A DNA stretch of 12,397 bases from Monoraphidium neglectum. Its lineage: Eukaryota > Chlorophyta > Chlorophyceae > Sphaeropleales > Selenastraceae. Position numbers and translations under genes: made by a program. The notes under the pieces were generated by a model. The model saw only the letters and a list, made by a program, of their open reading frames with translations. It ran no database searches and was not told the DNA's origin. The stretch is taken from assembly GCF_000611645.1 (NCBI RefSeq), contig NW_014012796.1, positions 1 to 12,397 on the forward strand, written 5' to 3'. Shown here in pieces: positions 1-8,603 of this stretch (position 1 is its first letter; every line of letters starts with the position of its first letter).

Positions 1-41
1 CTCCAACCCCCCACCCCCCCACCCCTTTCAACCCCTGGCAG

Positions 42-115
42 TTGAGCTGCTGGTGGGGCTGGTCCAGCTGGCGGGCCTCTTTGGCATCATCGGCGTCAAC
101 GCCGCCGGCGGATGA
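42..115 (+). CDS. Terminal exon of an unidentified plus-strand gene (partial)
   Basis: A C-rich tract (1-38) ending in CAG at 39-41 is a clear intron acceptor. The following exon starts with two bases of a split codon and then reads E-L-L-V-G-L-V-Q-L-A-G-L-F-G-I-I-G-V-N-A-A-G-G before TGA at 113-115. All 23 complete codons but one (TTT) end in G or C, as in highly biased algal genes. The peptide is hydrophobic with small residues, which would suit the last transmembrane helix of a membrane protein, but the family cannot be recognised from 23 residues. The rest of the gene lies to the left of the window. Seen: splice signal, frame, stop and codon bias. Inferred: membrane segment. Confidence 0.6.
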
Positions 116-695
116 CGAGCCGTGACACGCGACTGCCGCCGGCCGACCGGCGCCCGGCCGGCGGCCGCGGCCCATTCGCCGCGGCGGCCAGCCGGCGGCG
201 GCGGCCGTTGCTGGGCAAGCCGGGCGTGCAAGTTTGGCGCCTGAGGGGGAGCCGGCGGGTAGGCTGCTCTTGGAGGGAGCCAGAGGGACATTCATTTTGG
301 GCTGCCCGGCGTGGCGCCCGCGGTGGGCTAGCGGGGCGGGGCGACCGAGGCGCCGCGTCTGTTTCTTATACATAGAGGTTCTGCCACTTGTCCGCTTGCT
401 CACGACTGCAGCCGCGCGCTTTGCAGACTTCTGCTCAGGGCCGTGCATTTTGAGGCGCTTTGTTGGGGCGCGGGCGGCCGTGTGAGTTCAGCCGGGTCCT
501 AGCGCGGCCGCCACCCCGCCACCATACTGCATTCGCCAGGGCCGCGTGTCGTGTGCCTGGCTGCATCCCCGCGCATCGTGGCGCCTGCAAACGGCGCCAT
601 GGACCCTCACATGCCCCTGAGCGCCTCTGCGGCGCCCAGGCCTCTCCTCCTGTTTTCCTGAACTTCCATTGTTTTCCTGTAATCGCTCTTGCTCT
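116..695 (+). other. Probable 3' UTR of the gene ending at 115
   Basis: No convincing coding exon is seen on either strand between the stop codon at 115 and the TGTAA at 678-682. The open frames here have no codon bias and no matching splice signals. A 3' UTR of about 580 bases is long but not unusual for green algae. Confidence 0.4.
678..682 (+). terminator. TGTAA polyadenylation signal
   Basis: TGTAA is the standard nuclear poly(A) signal of chlorophyte green algae, usually about 10-20 bases before the cleavage site. Here it sits in a T-rich stretch and is the first plus-strand TGTAA downstream of the stop at 113-115. The motif is short, so chance occurrence is possible. Confidence 0.45.
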
Positions 696-732
696 GCATT
701 CGGCGGCTGCGCCAGGTTGTATAAGCAGGCCT

Positions 733-737
733 TTACA
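733..737 (-). terminator. TGTAA polyadenylation signal on the minus strand
   Basis: TTACA on the plus strand reads TGTAA on the minus strand. It is the first such motif downstream of the SRPBCC gene stop at 1879-1881, which would give that gene a 3' UTR of about 1.15 kb. It faces the plus-strand TGTAA at 678-682, so the two genes would end about 50 bases apart. Confidence 0.35.
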
Positions 738-1878
738 CGTTTAAATGGGATCAAGGTACAGCACAGGAAAGGTTTATGTATATAGCAGGTGCCGGCAGCA
801 TCCACACCATAGCCAGAGGGTGTGCTGCAATCAACACCCCTACGGACACGGGCCGCAGTGCCCAGGCGTGCCCTGCCGCTGCAAGTCGCAAGTCTATCCT
901 GACAATTGCCAAGGCACAAGCCCACCTGGCTGCTGCACAGGCAGCAATACGTAAGCTGCCTCGCCTGTCGAGTCACAAAGCGCGCCGTTGGGGCAAGCAA
1001 TACACACCCCACAGGCGGCCGCACGCCTGGTGCTGATGATGCAGGTAGTGACACCCGCGTGCCGCATTGTCAATCAACACCCCTCTGCACCGGTCTTGCC
1101 TGCCCTTTGCCCCAGAATGCCCCATGTGAAAAGACGCGTCAGCCGCGGTCCCGCCACGCCAGCAAGCCGCAGGGCCCAAATAGGGGCGCCATTGGCTGCA
1201 CAGGGGGCGGCGTCAAAACAGATGGTGGTGGCACAGCGGCCGAAGGGGGCCGGTTGCAGTGCCAAGGAAAGCGGGGAGCAGCAAGGGTCGGACGCGCCTT
1301 GAGCAGGCGCGGCGCCTCGATGCCTTGCTTTGAGCGAGCATTGCGGTCGTGCGGGGGGAGTGGTCGTGCGCAGTTCGGCCTCGTGTGCCACGCCCTACCA
1401 AAGGTTTGTTGCGCGGCGCAGCGCGCCATTTGCGGGCGCGCAGCCGCGGGGGAGCGGGAGTGCATGTGATGCGCCGGCGGCGCCGGGGTGCGGCCGTGCT
1501 GTTTCGCGGCCCGGCTCGCGCCGCCCACGAGGGGTTCAATCCTGATGGCTGATCTGATGGTACACCGCCCAAACCGATTCCTATCTTATGTGAGTGGAAC
1601 GACGCCTGAATCGCCGGCGTCGCGGGGGCGTGATGCTGCAAGGGCCGAGGCATGTGATCGGGGTCGCATGATCATCGTGAGCGCCCAGTAAGCGCCATGG
1701 CTACACGGGCCGCTGCATTCTGGGCCGCACCCACACGCCTGGTGCGGGCCGCACGGCCGAGTTGTCGGTCACATCGCGCGGCTGCAGCACAGGAGAGGGG
1801 GCGGGCGAGGGGCTACCGCGCGGGAGCGGCGAGCGGCCCCTCTGAACGCCCGGACGAGGCCGCGGGGGGGGCACACCC
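738..1878 (-). other. Probable 3' UTR of the SRPBCC gene; no gene resolved
   Basis: This 1.1 kb stretch follows the SRPBCC stop codon. Open frames occur in all directions but none shows the G/C-ending codon bias of the genes nearby. A possible plus-strand mini-exon (GCGGCCGCAC...ATGCAG before GTAGTG, near 1015-1044) and an acceptor-like CCCCAG near 1116 are visible, but no phase-consistent gene can be built that continues beyond a few codons. The string CAATCAACACCCCT occurs twice, near 828 and 1071. Confidence 0.3.
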
Positions 1879-3626
1879 CTATGACGCCGCCGCAACCAGT
1901 GGATTAAGCCACGAGAACAGCGGGTTGAGCTGCTGCCACTGCGGCTGCCAGTGCGGCTGCCACTGCGGCTGCCAGGGCGGCTGCTGCTGCTGCTGCTCCT
2001 CCGACCGCCGCTCGCACTTCTCCTGCAGCGCCGACAGCACGCCTCGCAGCTGACGACGGACCTGCGGGGGCAGGCACGCACATACACAAAATACGATATG
2101 GGCAGGCAATAGTTGCGAGCGCTTGCCCGGCACCAGCGCGCGCCGAAAAGCAGTGTTTTGGCGGTGCGGAGGTCGGCCCGACCGTGGCCGCGGCCTGAGC
2201 AGCACGCCGCTTCGCTGCAGAGCGGCGTGCAGGCGTCCCAAAAGGGGTCAGCGCACCTGGCCGCCGACCATGCCGCGGATGCCGAAGGGCACGAAAATGT
2301 TCGGCTGCAAGCACGTGCGCGATTCAGGGGGTCCGGCAAACGTGTGGGGGGAATCCTCTATACCAAAGCGGCGGCGCCACCTGATGGCCAAGATTGCGCA
2401 ACGCTGCATCGCTCTGCGGCCTCAACGCCACCCGATTCGCCGCAGACAGCCCGGGGACCGCCCTGCGTGGGCCGTTCACAGCCGCACTGGGCGCCACCAG
2501 CAGCACACGTCGCCCCAAGCGGGCAGCCAGCAATCACCAGCCCGCCAGCCCACCTGTACAAACATCTCCATCTCAAGCTCGCACTTGCCAGGCGCCTTCT
2601 GGCGCACGCCCACCCTGCGTAGGCGCGCGGAGGCAGTGAGGGCCACGGATAGCATGATGGGCCAGAAGCGGCGCACGAGGGCAGGGGGTGATGCCACGCC
2701 CCAAGGCAAGCACGCCGGCACTGCTTACAGCAAAGGCAGCCGCCACAGAGCGCTGCTGTGCATCCATACCCTGGCTGCATTGTGGAGGCAGGCCGGGGCG
2801 CCGACGAACCGGCTCGAAGATTGCTGATGTCAGCATGACACAAGCGCGGCCCACCTCGACCTAAAGTTCCGCATCATGGTGCCTTTGGTGAGCTCCGTCT
2901 TTATGGTCAGGGCCTTCGGGTCCTCAAGCTGCGCCAGCTGCAAATGCATGTCGCCGCGCAGGGCGAGAAAGTTCCAGCTTAAGACCTGGGTTGGGGGTTG
3001 GTGCGGCGGAAGGGCAGAAGGTTCCGCGGGGGATCGTCGGCTCGGGCCGAGAGTCGCGAGAACATCCAGGGCGGGAAATGATTCGGCCAATTGAAATGCT
3101 TGGGTCTGAGATGCAGAGTGGGCGCTGGGCGTCGAGGACCGGGGACGGGGCAACGGCGCGAGCGGGGCCGCGCCAACGCGCGGCGTCCCGCGCGGGTGCC
3201 CAGGGCCGGCGGCCTGCGGGGCGGCAGTTCTGCTGACCTGGTGGACGTCCTTTTGGTTGCCGTTGCGCCCGATGACCTTGGAATGCTTCACGCCATGGTG
3301 CCATGTGGGCTGCTGCTCCACGTCGGCTGCGTGGGGCGGGAGGATGGGGGCGCGTGCGCAGGCGGGAAGGTGTGCACGCCGCGGCGAGGCGGCGGCGTGG
3401 CGGCGACGCTGCTGCCGCGGGCGGTGGGGCGCCCACGAGGCTGCTGCCGCAGCGAATCGCGAATCACCGAGCAGATCGGAACGGCACATGCACTTCGGAA
3501 CCGCGCGCGTCTCCGGGCCGCACCGACAAAGCGGAAGACGTCCACGGCGCTGCTGTTGACCTCCACCACACCCAGGGCGCCGAACTCGCCCGAGGGCCCG
3601 CGCAGCCCCTTGATCAGGACGCCCAT
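1879..3626 (-). CDS. SRPBCC/START-like (polyketide cyclase/dehydrase-type) protein with Gln/Trp-rich tail, six exons
   Basis: Exons, in coding order on the minus strand, are 3626-3524, 3326-3238, 2985-2855, 2614-2554, 2304-2257 and 2061-1879. All five introns are GT-AG and every phase matches (1, 0, 2, 0, 0), giving 204 residues. The order of elements fits one SRPBCC (START-like, helix-grip) domain: first strand V-V-E-V-N-S-S-A (about 20-27), helix V-D-V-F-R-F-V-A-D, the D-V-E-Q-Q-P-T-W segment, central strands from H-Q-V-L-S-W-N-F to T-M-M-R-N-F, strand C-E-L-E-M-E-M-F-V-Q-P (about 119-129), and a long C-terminal helix starting G-G-Q-V-R-R-Q-L-R-G (about 142-165). Such domains bind or transport hydrophobic ligands in a deep pocket; the ligand here is unknown. 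Residues 167-171 are all Gln and 174-186 repeat Trp every fourth residue. The start ATG is preceded in frame by TAG eight codons upstream, so translation starts here unless an upstream exon exists. No clear transit peptide is seen. The exon 3/4 join is the least certain. Confidence 0.75.
1934..1983 (-). repeat. 12-bp tandem repeat coding for W-Q-P-x units
   Basis: About four imperfect copies of a 12-base unit (plus-strand form TGCCACTGCGGC) lie inside the last SRPBCC exon, followed by a run of five CAG codons. They encode a Trp-Gln-Pro-(Gln/His) repeat. Unit length is a multiple of three, so copy-number change keeps the frame. Confidence 0.65.
2615..2854 (-). other. Fourth-position intron of the SRPBCC gene with a coding-like frame
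   Basis: In the chosen model this 240-base stretch is an intron: donor GAG|GTGGGC at 2855/2854 and acceptor CTACGCAG at 2615. Its downstream half (about 2720-2615) is nevertheless open in the frame of the next exon and has strong G/C third positions, reading A-L-V-R-R-F-W-P-I-M-L-S-V-A-L-T-A-S-A-R-L-R-R. A TAA just upstream at about 2726-2724 limits it. The only AG between that stop and the frame would give a phase that does not match exon 3, so the short exon 4 was preferred. Confidence 0.4.
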
Positions 3627-4038
3627 TGCAAGAATACAACTAACTCCCTAGCGCTTGTGGGCGCCTGCAGTCCTATGACGAAACCCGCGCCCCGCCTTGC
3701 GTTTATCAGTGGGCTGCGGTGCACCTCCCGGGCCTCTGCAACGTCGACCGATACAGACTTGATGACAGAAGTACACCTTGGCAGCAAACGCCGCTGCTCA
3801 AGCGAAGGTGGACACTGTGTCAGCGACAAGACTGCAGCTAAAAAGCGCGTGTGATGCGGGGAGGAAAGAAGAGAAAGGGGAGCAGCTTATCATTGTAAAG
3901 CAATGCGGTATCAAAAAGTTTTGATCAGCTGATGCCGGAGGTGCAAGCTTACCGTAGCTAGCCACCGCTGCAGCCCTGCCGCCTGTCATACGCGTGATGC
4001 AATCACGTTGCGCACCGTGTGCTGTGCAGCCGGTGTCT
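3627..4038. other. Upstream region of the SRPBCC gene; no gene seen
   Basis: This region separates the SRPBCC start codon from the 3' end of gene C on the same strand. A minus-strand frame of about 70 codons ending at 3614 and a Ser-rich frame beginning near 3890 (M-I-S-C-S-P-F-S-S-F-L-P) superficially resemble transit peptides, but neither can be spliced in phase to the SRPBCC start. It probably holds promoter and 5' UTR. No TATA box stands out. Confidence 0.35.
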
Positions 4039-4043
4039 TTACA
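4039..4043 (-). terminator. TGTAA polyadenylation signal for gene C
   Basis: TTACA on the plus strand (TGTAA on the minus strand) lies 64 bases downstream of the predicted stop codon of gene C at 4109-4107. The close spacing supports the gene C 3' end model. Confidence 0.45.
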
Positions 4044-4106
4044 AAGCTGAATTTGATATTGTGTGCACATTTCGTGCCAACCCATGCATCAGAGTTATTC
4101 GTTCAC

Positions 4107-4379
4107 TCACTGCTGACGGCCCATGCGCTTTGTGTGCTGTGTGTGATGTGGGTGCGCCTAGAGGAAAAATGTGTACAGCGGCTGGGGGTGGCCTGCCTCA
4201 AACAGACAGCGAGCGAACGTGAGTTTGCTGTCATGGCCTTTTCCATGCAGCGCGAATCCGCAACAATACTGATCTGAGGGCTAGCACGCACCTCAAACGT
4301 GTCAGGCGCTGCTGTATGGAACTGGCGGCGGTCCAAGTACCACTCTGCGTGCTGCAAACAGTCCGCGTCGCACAGCTGC
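4107..4379 (-). CDS. Gene C: last two exons of an unidentified minus-strand gene (5' part unresolved)
   Basis: Penultimate exon 4379-4292 follows a good acceptor (CGACCTTCGCAG) and ends at GAG|GTGCGT. After one base it reads Q-L-C-D-A-D-C-L-Q-H-A-E-W-Y-L-D-R-R-Q-F, then H-T-A-A-P-D-T-F-E, with biased codons. The last exon, 4157-4107, follows the acceptor TTTTTCCTCTAG and joins in phase 0: A-H-P-H-H-T-Q-H-T-K-R-M-G-R-Q-Q, then TGA. TGTAA follows at 4043-4039. The upstream exons should lie between about 4400 and 5000. A frame containing G-R-G-T-K-A-K-L-V-C-Q-E-A-G-G (around 4530-4480) has a counterpart in the second unit (G-S-G-T-K-A-K-Q-V-Q-E-K-V-G-G), but I could not splice it in phase. I do not recognise the family. 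A damaged copy lies at 9360-9610. Confidence 0.4.
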
Positions 4380-4866
4380 CTGCGAAGGTCGGTGTCAAGT
4401 AGGCAATAGCCGCAGCACGCGCCAGGTTGCACGGTGCATTACAGTCGCCCGTTCCAGCCCCTTCAGATAGTAATGGTGAATGCCATGCCTCCTGCTTCCT
4501 GGCACACAAGCTTCGCCTTGGTTCCTCTGCCAGTGCATGTGTGCGGCTGTTGGTGTTCCACGGCGATGGCTGGCCTTGCACACGCGCACACTAACCCTGC
4601 GGCGAGCCTGCACGCATCATGCACGCCCTCGCCGCTTCGCACGCATGCATGCACGCGCACATGCTGAGCGGTTGGCGCATAGAAGTGTACCACGATCGGC
4701 TTGCGCCACCGCGCACCACCGCACGCCCGTGCTGGGCGCTCTGCGCTCAGCACTGTCGACCGGCCCGGCGCGCAATCGCGGAGCGAGCGCTGGGCTTGGC
4801 CGCCCGTACCACCAGCGGCGCCTGCCTGGGGCGCTGGCGTAAATAGAGTTTAGGGAGCAGATCCGG

Positions 4867-4909
4867 CCAAAACTGTGCTCCACGCGTTTTCCCGTTCACA
4901 CAGTTTTGG
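4867..4909. repeat. Perfect 11-bp inverted repeat with 21-base spacer
   Basis: CCAAAACTGTG at 4867-4877 is the exact reverse complement of CACAGTTTTGG at 4899-4909. The arms could form a hairpin or be the ends of a very small inserted element. It lies at the edge of the A/T-rich island between the divergent genes C and A and is not seen in the right copy of the duplication. Confidence 0.7.
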
Positions 4910-5162
4910 TATACTGCATACAGTAGAGAAGAGATCTGGTGACACGTGGGCCTCCAGGCTTCACTGCCGGTAGCTGTCTATAACATAGACTTTCCATAAA
5001 TTAGATTTTTCGGTTACGCCACTGTTTATTCTACCGTACCGGGGTATAGTACGGGCGGTCAGGCGACAAGCAACGAGCACAAGCAGCGCTGGCCCGCATT
5101 GACAGCTTCGAGCAGTTGATCCTTGCATGCTCGACCGGCACCGTGCGTGTATTGCCCTGCAG

Positions 5163-5211
5163 CCTGTCTTGAGAGGAGGCTAAGGAGCGCCTTCGCTACT
5201 ACCTGCATTAG
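5163..5211 (+). other. Conserved exon-like element upstream of gene A (possible 5' UTR exon)
   Basis: A 49-base block is bounded by an acceptor (CCCTGCAG) and a donor (TAG|GTAAGA). The equivalent 47-base block at 10155-10201 keeps both splice sites (GCTACAG and TAG|GTGAGA). The open frames of the two blocks do not correspond, so a non-coding first exon is more likely than a coding one. The intron to the first coding exon would be 5212-5311. Confidence 0.35.
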
Positions 5212-5323
5212 GTAAGATCACAAGAGGATGCCAGGGACTGGGTGGCGCTATTTCAATTATATGCTGTACGCTGTCTGAATCGTGATGCCCATCTCTATGT
5301 AGTGTGCGCAGGCCCCGGTCGGC

Positions 5324-8300
5324 ATGGATGCGCCGCCTCCGAGGCAGCAGCTGTTGCTGGCACTGCCTGAGCTGTTCCCGGGCGATGACAACATCGAGTT
5401 CTGCGGCGAGGCGGCAGTGGCTATTGGCCAGAAGCCCGCCGACTGGGCCGCCGGTCTGCTGGGCCTGCCGATTGGCTACAGGCGGGCGGCCATCAAGGCA
5501 GCCGTTCGAGGTGCGCGGGTCCGTTTGTGGTACGATTGCCCGCTGTCGCAACCTTGCAGTGCGCCTCATGTACACAAAAGTCCTTGATGACGCTGGCAGG
5601 CAGTTGTTGGCGGTTTTTATCTGTGATGCCGCTCACAAGGACAAGGGGTCAGAACGTGCGTGACAGCAGCAGCTGGCGGACCCTTTACTTGCTGTTGTGC
5701 GGGGCTTCCCAGTGATGCTGGCGCCCTGCAAGCGGCTTGTCCCTGGTTGCTGCTCCAGACATGCACCGCAGCTAGCCTGAGCGTTCGAATCACATGCGCA
5801 TGGACGCCCACATTCTGCTGTGGGCAGAGCTTGCATGACCTTCCCGCAGCTCGCCCCATCCTCATGACCCAGTTGCTCATCATGCTCATCGTGCATGCAT
5901 ATTGCTGCTGCGCCCCCGTCCTCCCTCGTTCACGCAACATGCTGCATGATGCCACCCACTGGATTGCTTCTGTGCCTGTTCAACTTTTGGCCACTTTGTG
6001 TTGCCAACAACCTGTCGTTCGCTGTCCAGGCGCAGGATTGACAGCACCAGGTGAGCTCTACCTGCACCCCACGGCCCTGATCACTCAGTGGCTGGGGCTC
6101 AGGCTCCTTGGGGTTGGCAGCAGCAAGTGCTGCTGGTCCAGGCGGAGTGGATCGTGTATAGGCCATTGCTAACCTCCTTTTGAAGGTTCAGCTGCACGCT
6201 GCAAGCGGGGTGTGGCGGCAACGCCGTGCATCATATCCCTTGCAGCAAGCACGGTCATTCCGTGCTCGTGTTGTTTGGTCGGCACCGCTTGCTTGGGTGC
6301 CTGCGGGTGCTGATACACTGACTGTGCACCTTTGCGCTTCCCATCTTGTTTTTCTCTCTCGCTGTGCTCCATCACCGCCTCTAAGCTTTCCTTCCACAAC
6401 GTCCTTTCACCACCTCTGCCCATCACGGTTCCCCCCTGGGCCTCTGCGCATGCTCCACAGCAGCGGGTGAGGTGCTGCAGGGGTTTGCAATGATGCCATG
6501 CTTGCGGCCGGCCCGCTGGTACTGCACCCCCAGCCACTGTTTGTGGAGCAGGCAAACGATCGCCAGCAGCAGCCCTCGTTTTGTAGAATCCGTGCAGCTT
6601 GCTGGCTACTGTTGCCCAACCAACAGCATCGCTTGCATGCAATTCTAGTATGTGGCATTCTTGAGTCAACACAACCTCTCTTTCCGTATCGCGTGTGACG
6701 CTGTTGCATGCGTCAATGCAGATACTGGGGCGCCCAGGGGGCCATCGCAGTCACCGTCGCTGCCGCGGCCGTTTGGCTCAGGTGCGCAAGAAGTTGCCCA
6801 CGCACATCAACAAAACACTGTGTGCAGCATGTCAGCTGACACCGCTTAGCTCTCTCATCCAGGAAAGCTGGTCCCACGCTGTGCTTGTCTGGCTGCACTC
6901 CTTGCCTAGTGGTGTTGTGCTGCAGGCATGTTGCCCAGTGTGGCGCCAACACCCTTAGCCAGCCGGCCCTTGTGGCATGGTGCCGTTCCCGTCCGCCTGG
7001 CGACCTGTGCGTGCTGCGACACCCACTGCAGGCAGGGTACCTGAGAAGAAAACGATCAGGATCGTCCAAGATTGCCTGCCGAGCTTTGACGAATCGTTGC
7101 CGTACACGGCCACATTTGCGGACGAGGCCGACTTCAAGGTACTGCTGCACCTCGTCGCTGCGGGAGGCATGCGTGGCTGTGTGAATGTGCTTCACTGCAT
7201 AACACCCTACCGCGTGTTGCACACATACTGCCCGAGAGTCGCATGCATGCATCGCAAGCTGCTGCAACTGTCGACGCTATGCGCTCTCGCTGCCGTCGCT
7301 CCCTGTGCTGCGCCACTGCCCTGCATGCGCATGCCGTGGCGCCTCCATCAATGCATCCCCCGACACATGCCTTCGCACCCAGGCCCCCAACCCTTTGCCC
7401 TCGCATGCAGGAATACCTGAGCAGAACGGGCGAGGGAGGCCTCATCTTCTTCGACCAGCAGCAGCTGCAGGCATCCGACAGCGGCGGTCTGTGCGGCAAA
7501 TTGGTGATGTCGTTCTGTAAGCTGGAGGAGGGGGGCCTGTATGTGCTGGGCTTTGTTTCAGAGCAGGTGCTCAAGTGCCTGCGGGAGGAGGGCGCCAGAA
7601 TCAAGCGTCAGGAGGAGTTCGGCTGCGCCCTGGAGGCGGTCCTGGCGGAGGAAGACCCAGAGCAGGTGTGGCGCGCATGGGAGGGTCGGCCGAACACCTG
7701 CTTCCTTGACCGGCTGCTCGCTGGCGTTGTTTGCACTTTCATCGGTACAGAGATAGCTGATAGGTTCAGAAAAAAGAACCTCTACAGAAATCGGGTCATT
7801 CATGTAGTTGATGATTTCTCTCAGATGCTCGGGCTCCCATTTTGCAGATGAGCAATCTGCCAGCGGCGACGCTGGGTACATTCACAGCCTGCCACACCCA
7901 CCCCGCAGGGGTACAAGCTGCGCCGCGACCTGCGTGCGCTGCCAGGCCCTGCGGGCAGCATGCGCGACTTCGACGCCGTCGTGCTGGGGCGCACCAAGGC
8001 ATATGTGGGCAGCCACACGATGTACGCGGCGGATGCCGAGTGAGCCGTCAAAGAAGCCGGTTGCAGTGACCTTTCGCTGTTGCCTGTTAGATTGGTGCGA
8101 CTGGTGACTCCGCACATACGTGAGGGTTTGCGTCACAGCCTTGATGCAGACTTGATCCGTGGTCGCCAGACCCGCCCGCACTCCAAACCTTACTTGCCTA
8201 CATGGCCGGCACCCCCAAATACCACGGCTGCAGGCCTGTGGAGGAGGTCGCTGACCGCGCTGAGCAGCTGGCCTGGAGGAGCCGAGTTGCAGACGCCAGC

Positions 8301-8504
8301 ACGCTGCTTGGGCAGCTGGCTGGGCGCGATTTGCGCGCCGCGTTCATGGCGGACAAGGTGAATTTGCACGCCGAGCAGCGGGTGCGGGAGGCCTGCAAGC
8401 GGCGCAATGTGCTGCAGCTGCGCCGCACAGGCAGGTCCATAGTCCGCGTCCAGGGCATGGCGCTGCGGGTCTGCGGTGCATCCAGACCGATGGCACTTGG
8501 CTGA
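5324..8504 (+). CDS. Gene A: multi-exon protein of unknown family
   Basis: Proposed exons: 5324-5510 (from an acceptor at 5311), 7032-7138, 7411 to about 7725-7803, 7909-8039 and 8234-8504. Splice sites are GAG|GTGCGC, CACTGCAG, AAG|GTACTG, GCATGCAG, CCCCGCAG, GA|GTGAGC and GGCTGCAG, and the phases agree (1, 0, 0, 2). Exon 1 begins M-D-A-P-P-P-R-Q-Q-L-L-L-A-L-P. Exon 3 reads E-Y-L-S-R-T-G-E-G-G-L-I-F-F-D and stays codon-biased to about 7725; its donor is unresolved (CAT|GTAGTT at 7803/7804 fits the phase). Exon 4 begins G-Y-K-L-R-R-D-L-R-A-L-P-G-P. Exon 5 is Ala/Arg/Glu-rich and probably helical. The product is about 340-360 residues. No signal peptide, membrane segment or known motif is seen. 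TGA at 8041 is an alternative end if the GTGAGC donor is not used. ATG 5324 is the first in its exon; an in-frame TAG lies just before the acceptor. Confidence 0.55.
6161..6915. repeat. Duplicated segment R2, left copy, inside the long intron of gene A
   Basis: This aligns with 10941-11705. Shared landmarks include GGCCATTGCTAACC near 6161, the strongly conserved block 6405-6486, GTTTGTGGAGCAGGCAAAC near 6539, GTCAACACAACC near 6665, and GCCGTTTGGCTCAGGTGCGCAAG near 6768. Both strands were checked for coding. A minus-strand frame (H-L-T-R-C-C-G-A-C-A-E-A-Q...) is open in both copies, but most differences between the copies change the amino acid, which argues against a conserved protein. It may be part of the tandem duplication or an inserted element. 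Confidence 0.6.
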
Positions 8505-8529
8505 CTGCTGGCACGAGCTGTCTGCTGTC

Positions 8530-8559
8530 TGTGTGTGCGTGCGTGCGTGCGTGCGTGCG

Positions 8560-8603
<44 letters not shown>

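Larger units (their letters stand above)
4165..5225. repeat. Duplicated segment R1, left copy
   Basis: This segment aligns, with many substitutions and indels, to 9360-10215 in the same orientation and order. Shared blocks include AACACTGATCTGA-like sequence near 4265, GCTGCCTGCGAAG near 4376, GCAGCACGCGC near 4411, CTTCGCCTTGGTTCC near 4510, CGCCGCTT followed by GCATGCATGCACGC near 4630-4655, and CAGCCTGTC near 5160. It holds gene C and the region upstream of gene A. The copy from about 4850 to 5060 is distinctly more A/T-rich than its surroundings. Confidence 0.6.

Noticed and set aside
488..1054. 188-codon minus-strand open frame
   Set aside because: Cys/Arg/Gly-rich translation without codon bias or splice signals, crossing the poly(A) signals of both converging genes. 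Typical of GC-rich non-coding DNA.
776..1130. Possible small-exon plus-strand gene (frame with S-I-L-T-I-A-K-A-Q-A-H-L, donor GTAAGC, acceptor CCCCACAG)
   Set aside because: Splice-like sites occur, but phase-consistent joining gives only a few codons before a stop and the upstream exon has no clear start.
1697..2053. Cys-rich plus-strand ORF with C-G-C-Q repeats
   Set aside because: It is the complement of the W-Q-P repeat exon of the SRPBCC gene. The minus-strand reading has splice support and continues a recognisable domain.
3091..3854. Long plus-strand open frames across the SRPBCC exons
   Set aside because: They lie opposite exons 1 and 2 of the SRPBCC gene, which have better codon bias and matching splice phases.
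5775..5800. GTTCGAATC, resembling a tRNA T-loop
   Set aside because: The flanking bases do not form the T-stem and no acceptor or anticodon arms are visible at the expected distances.
6169..6672. 167-codon minus-strand frame inside R2, partly open in both copies
   Set aside because: Differences between the copies are mostly amino-acid changing, and a 5-base length difference shifts the frame just before the shared part, so it does not behave as conserved coding sequence.
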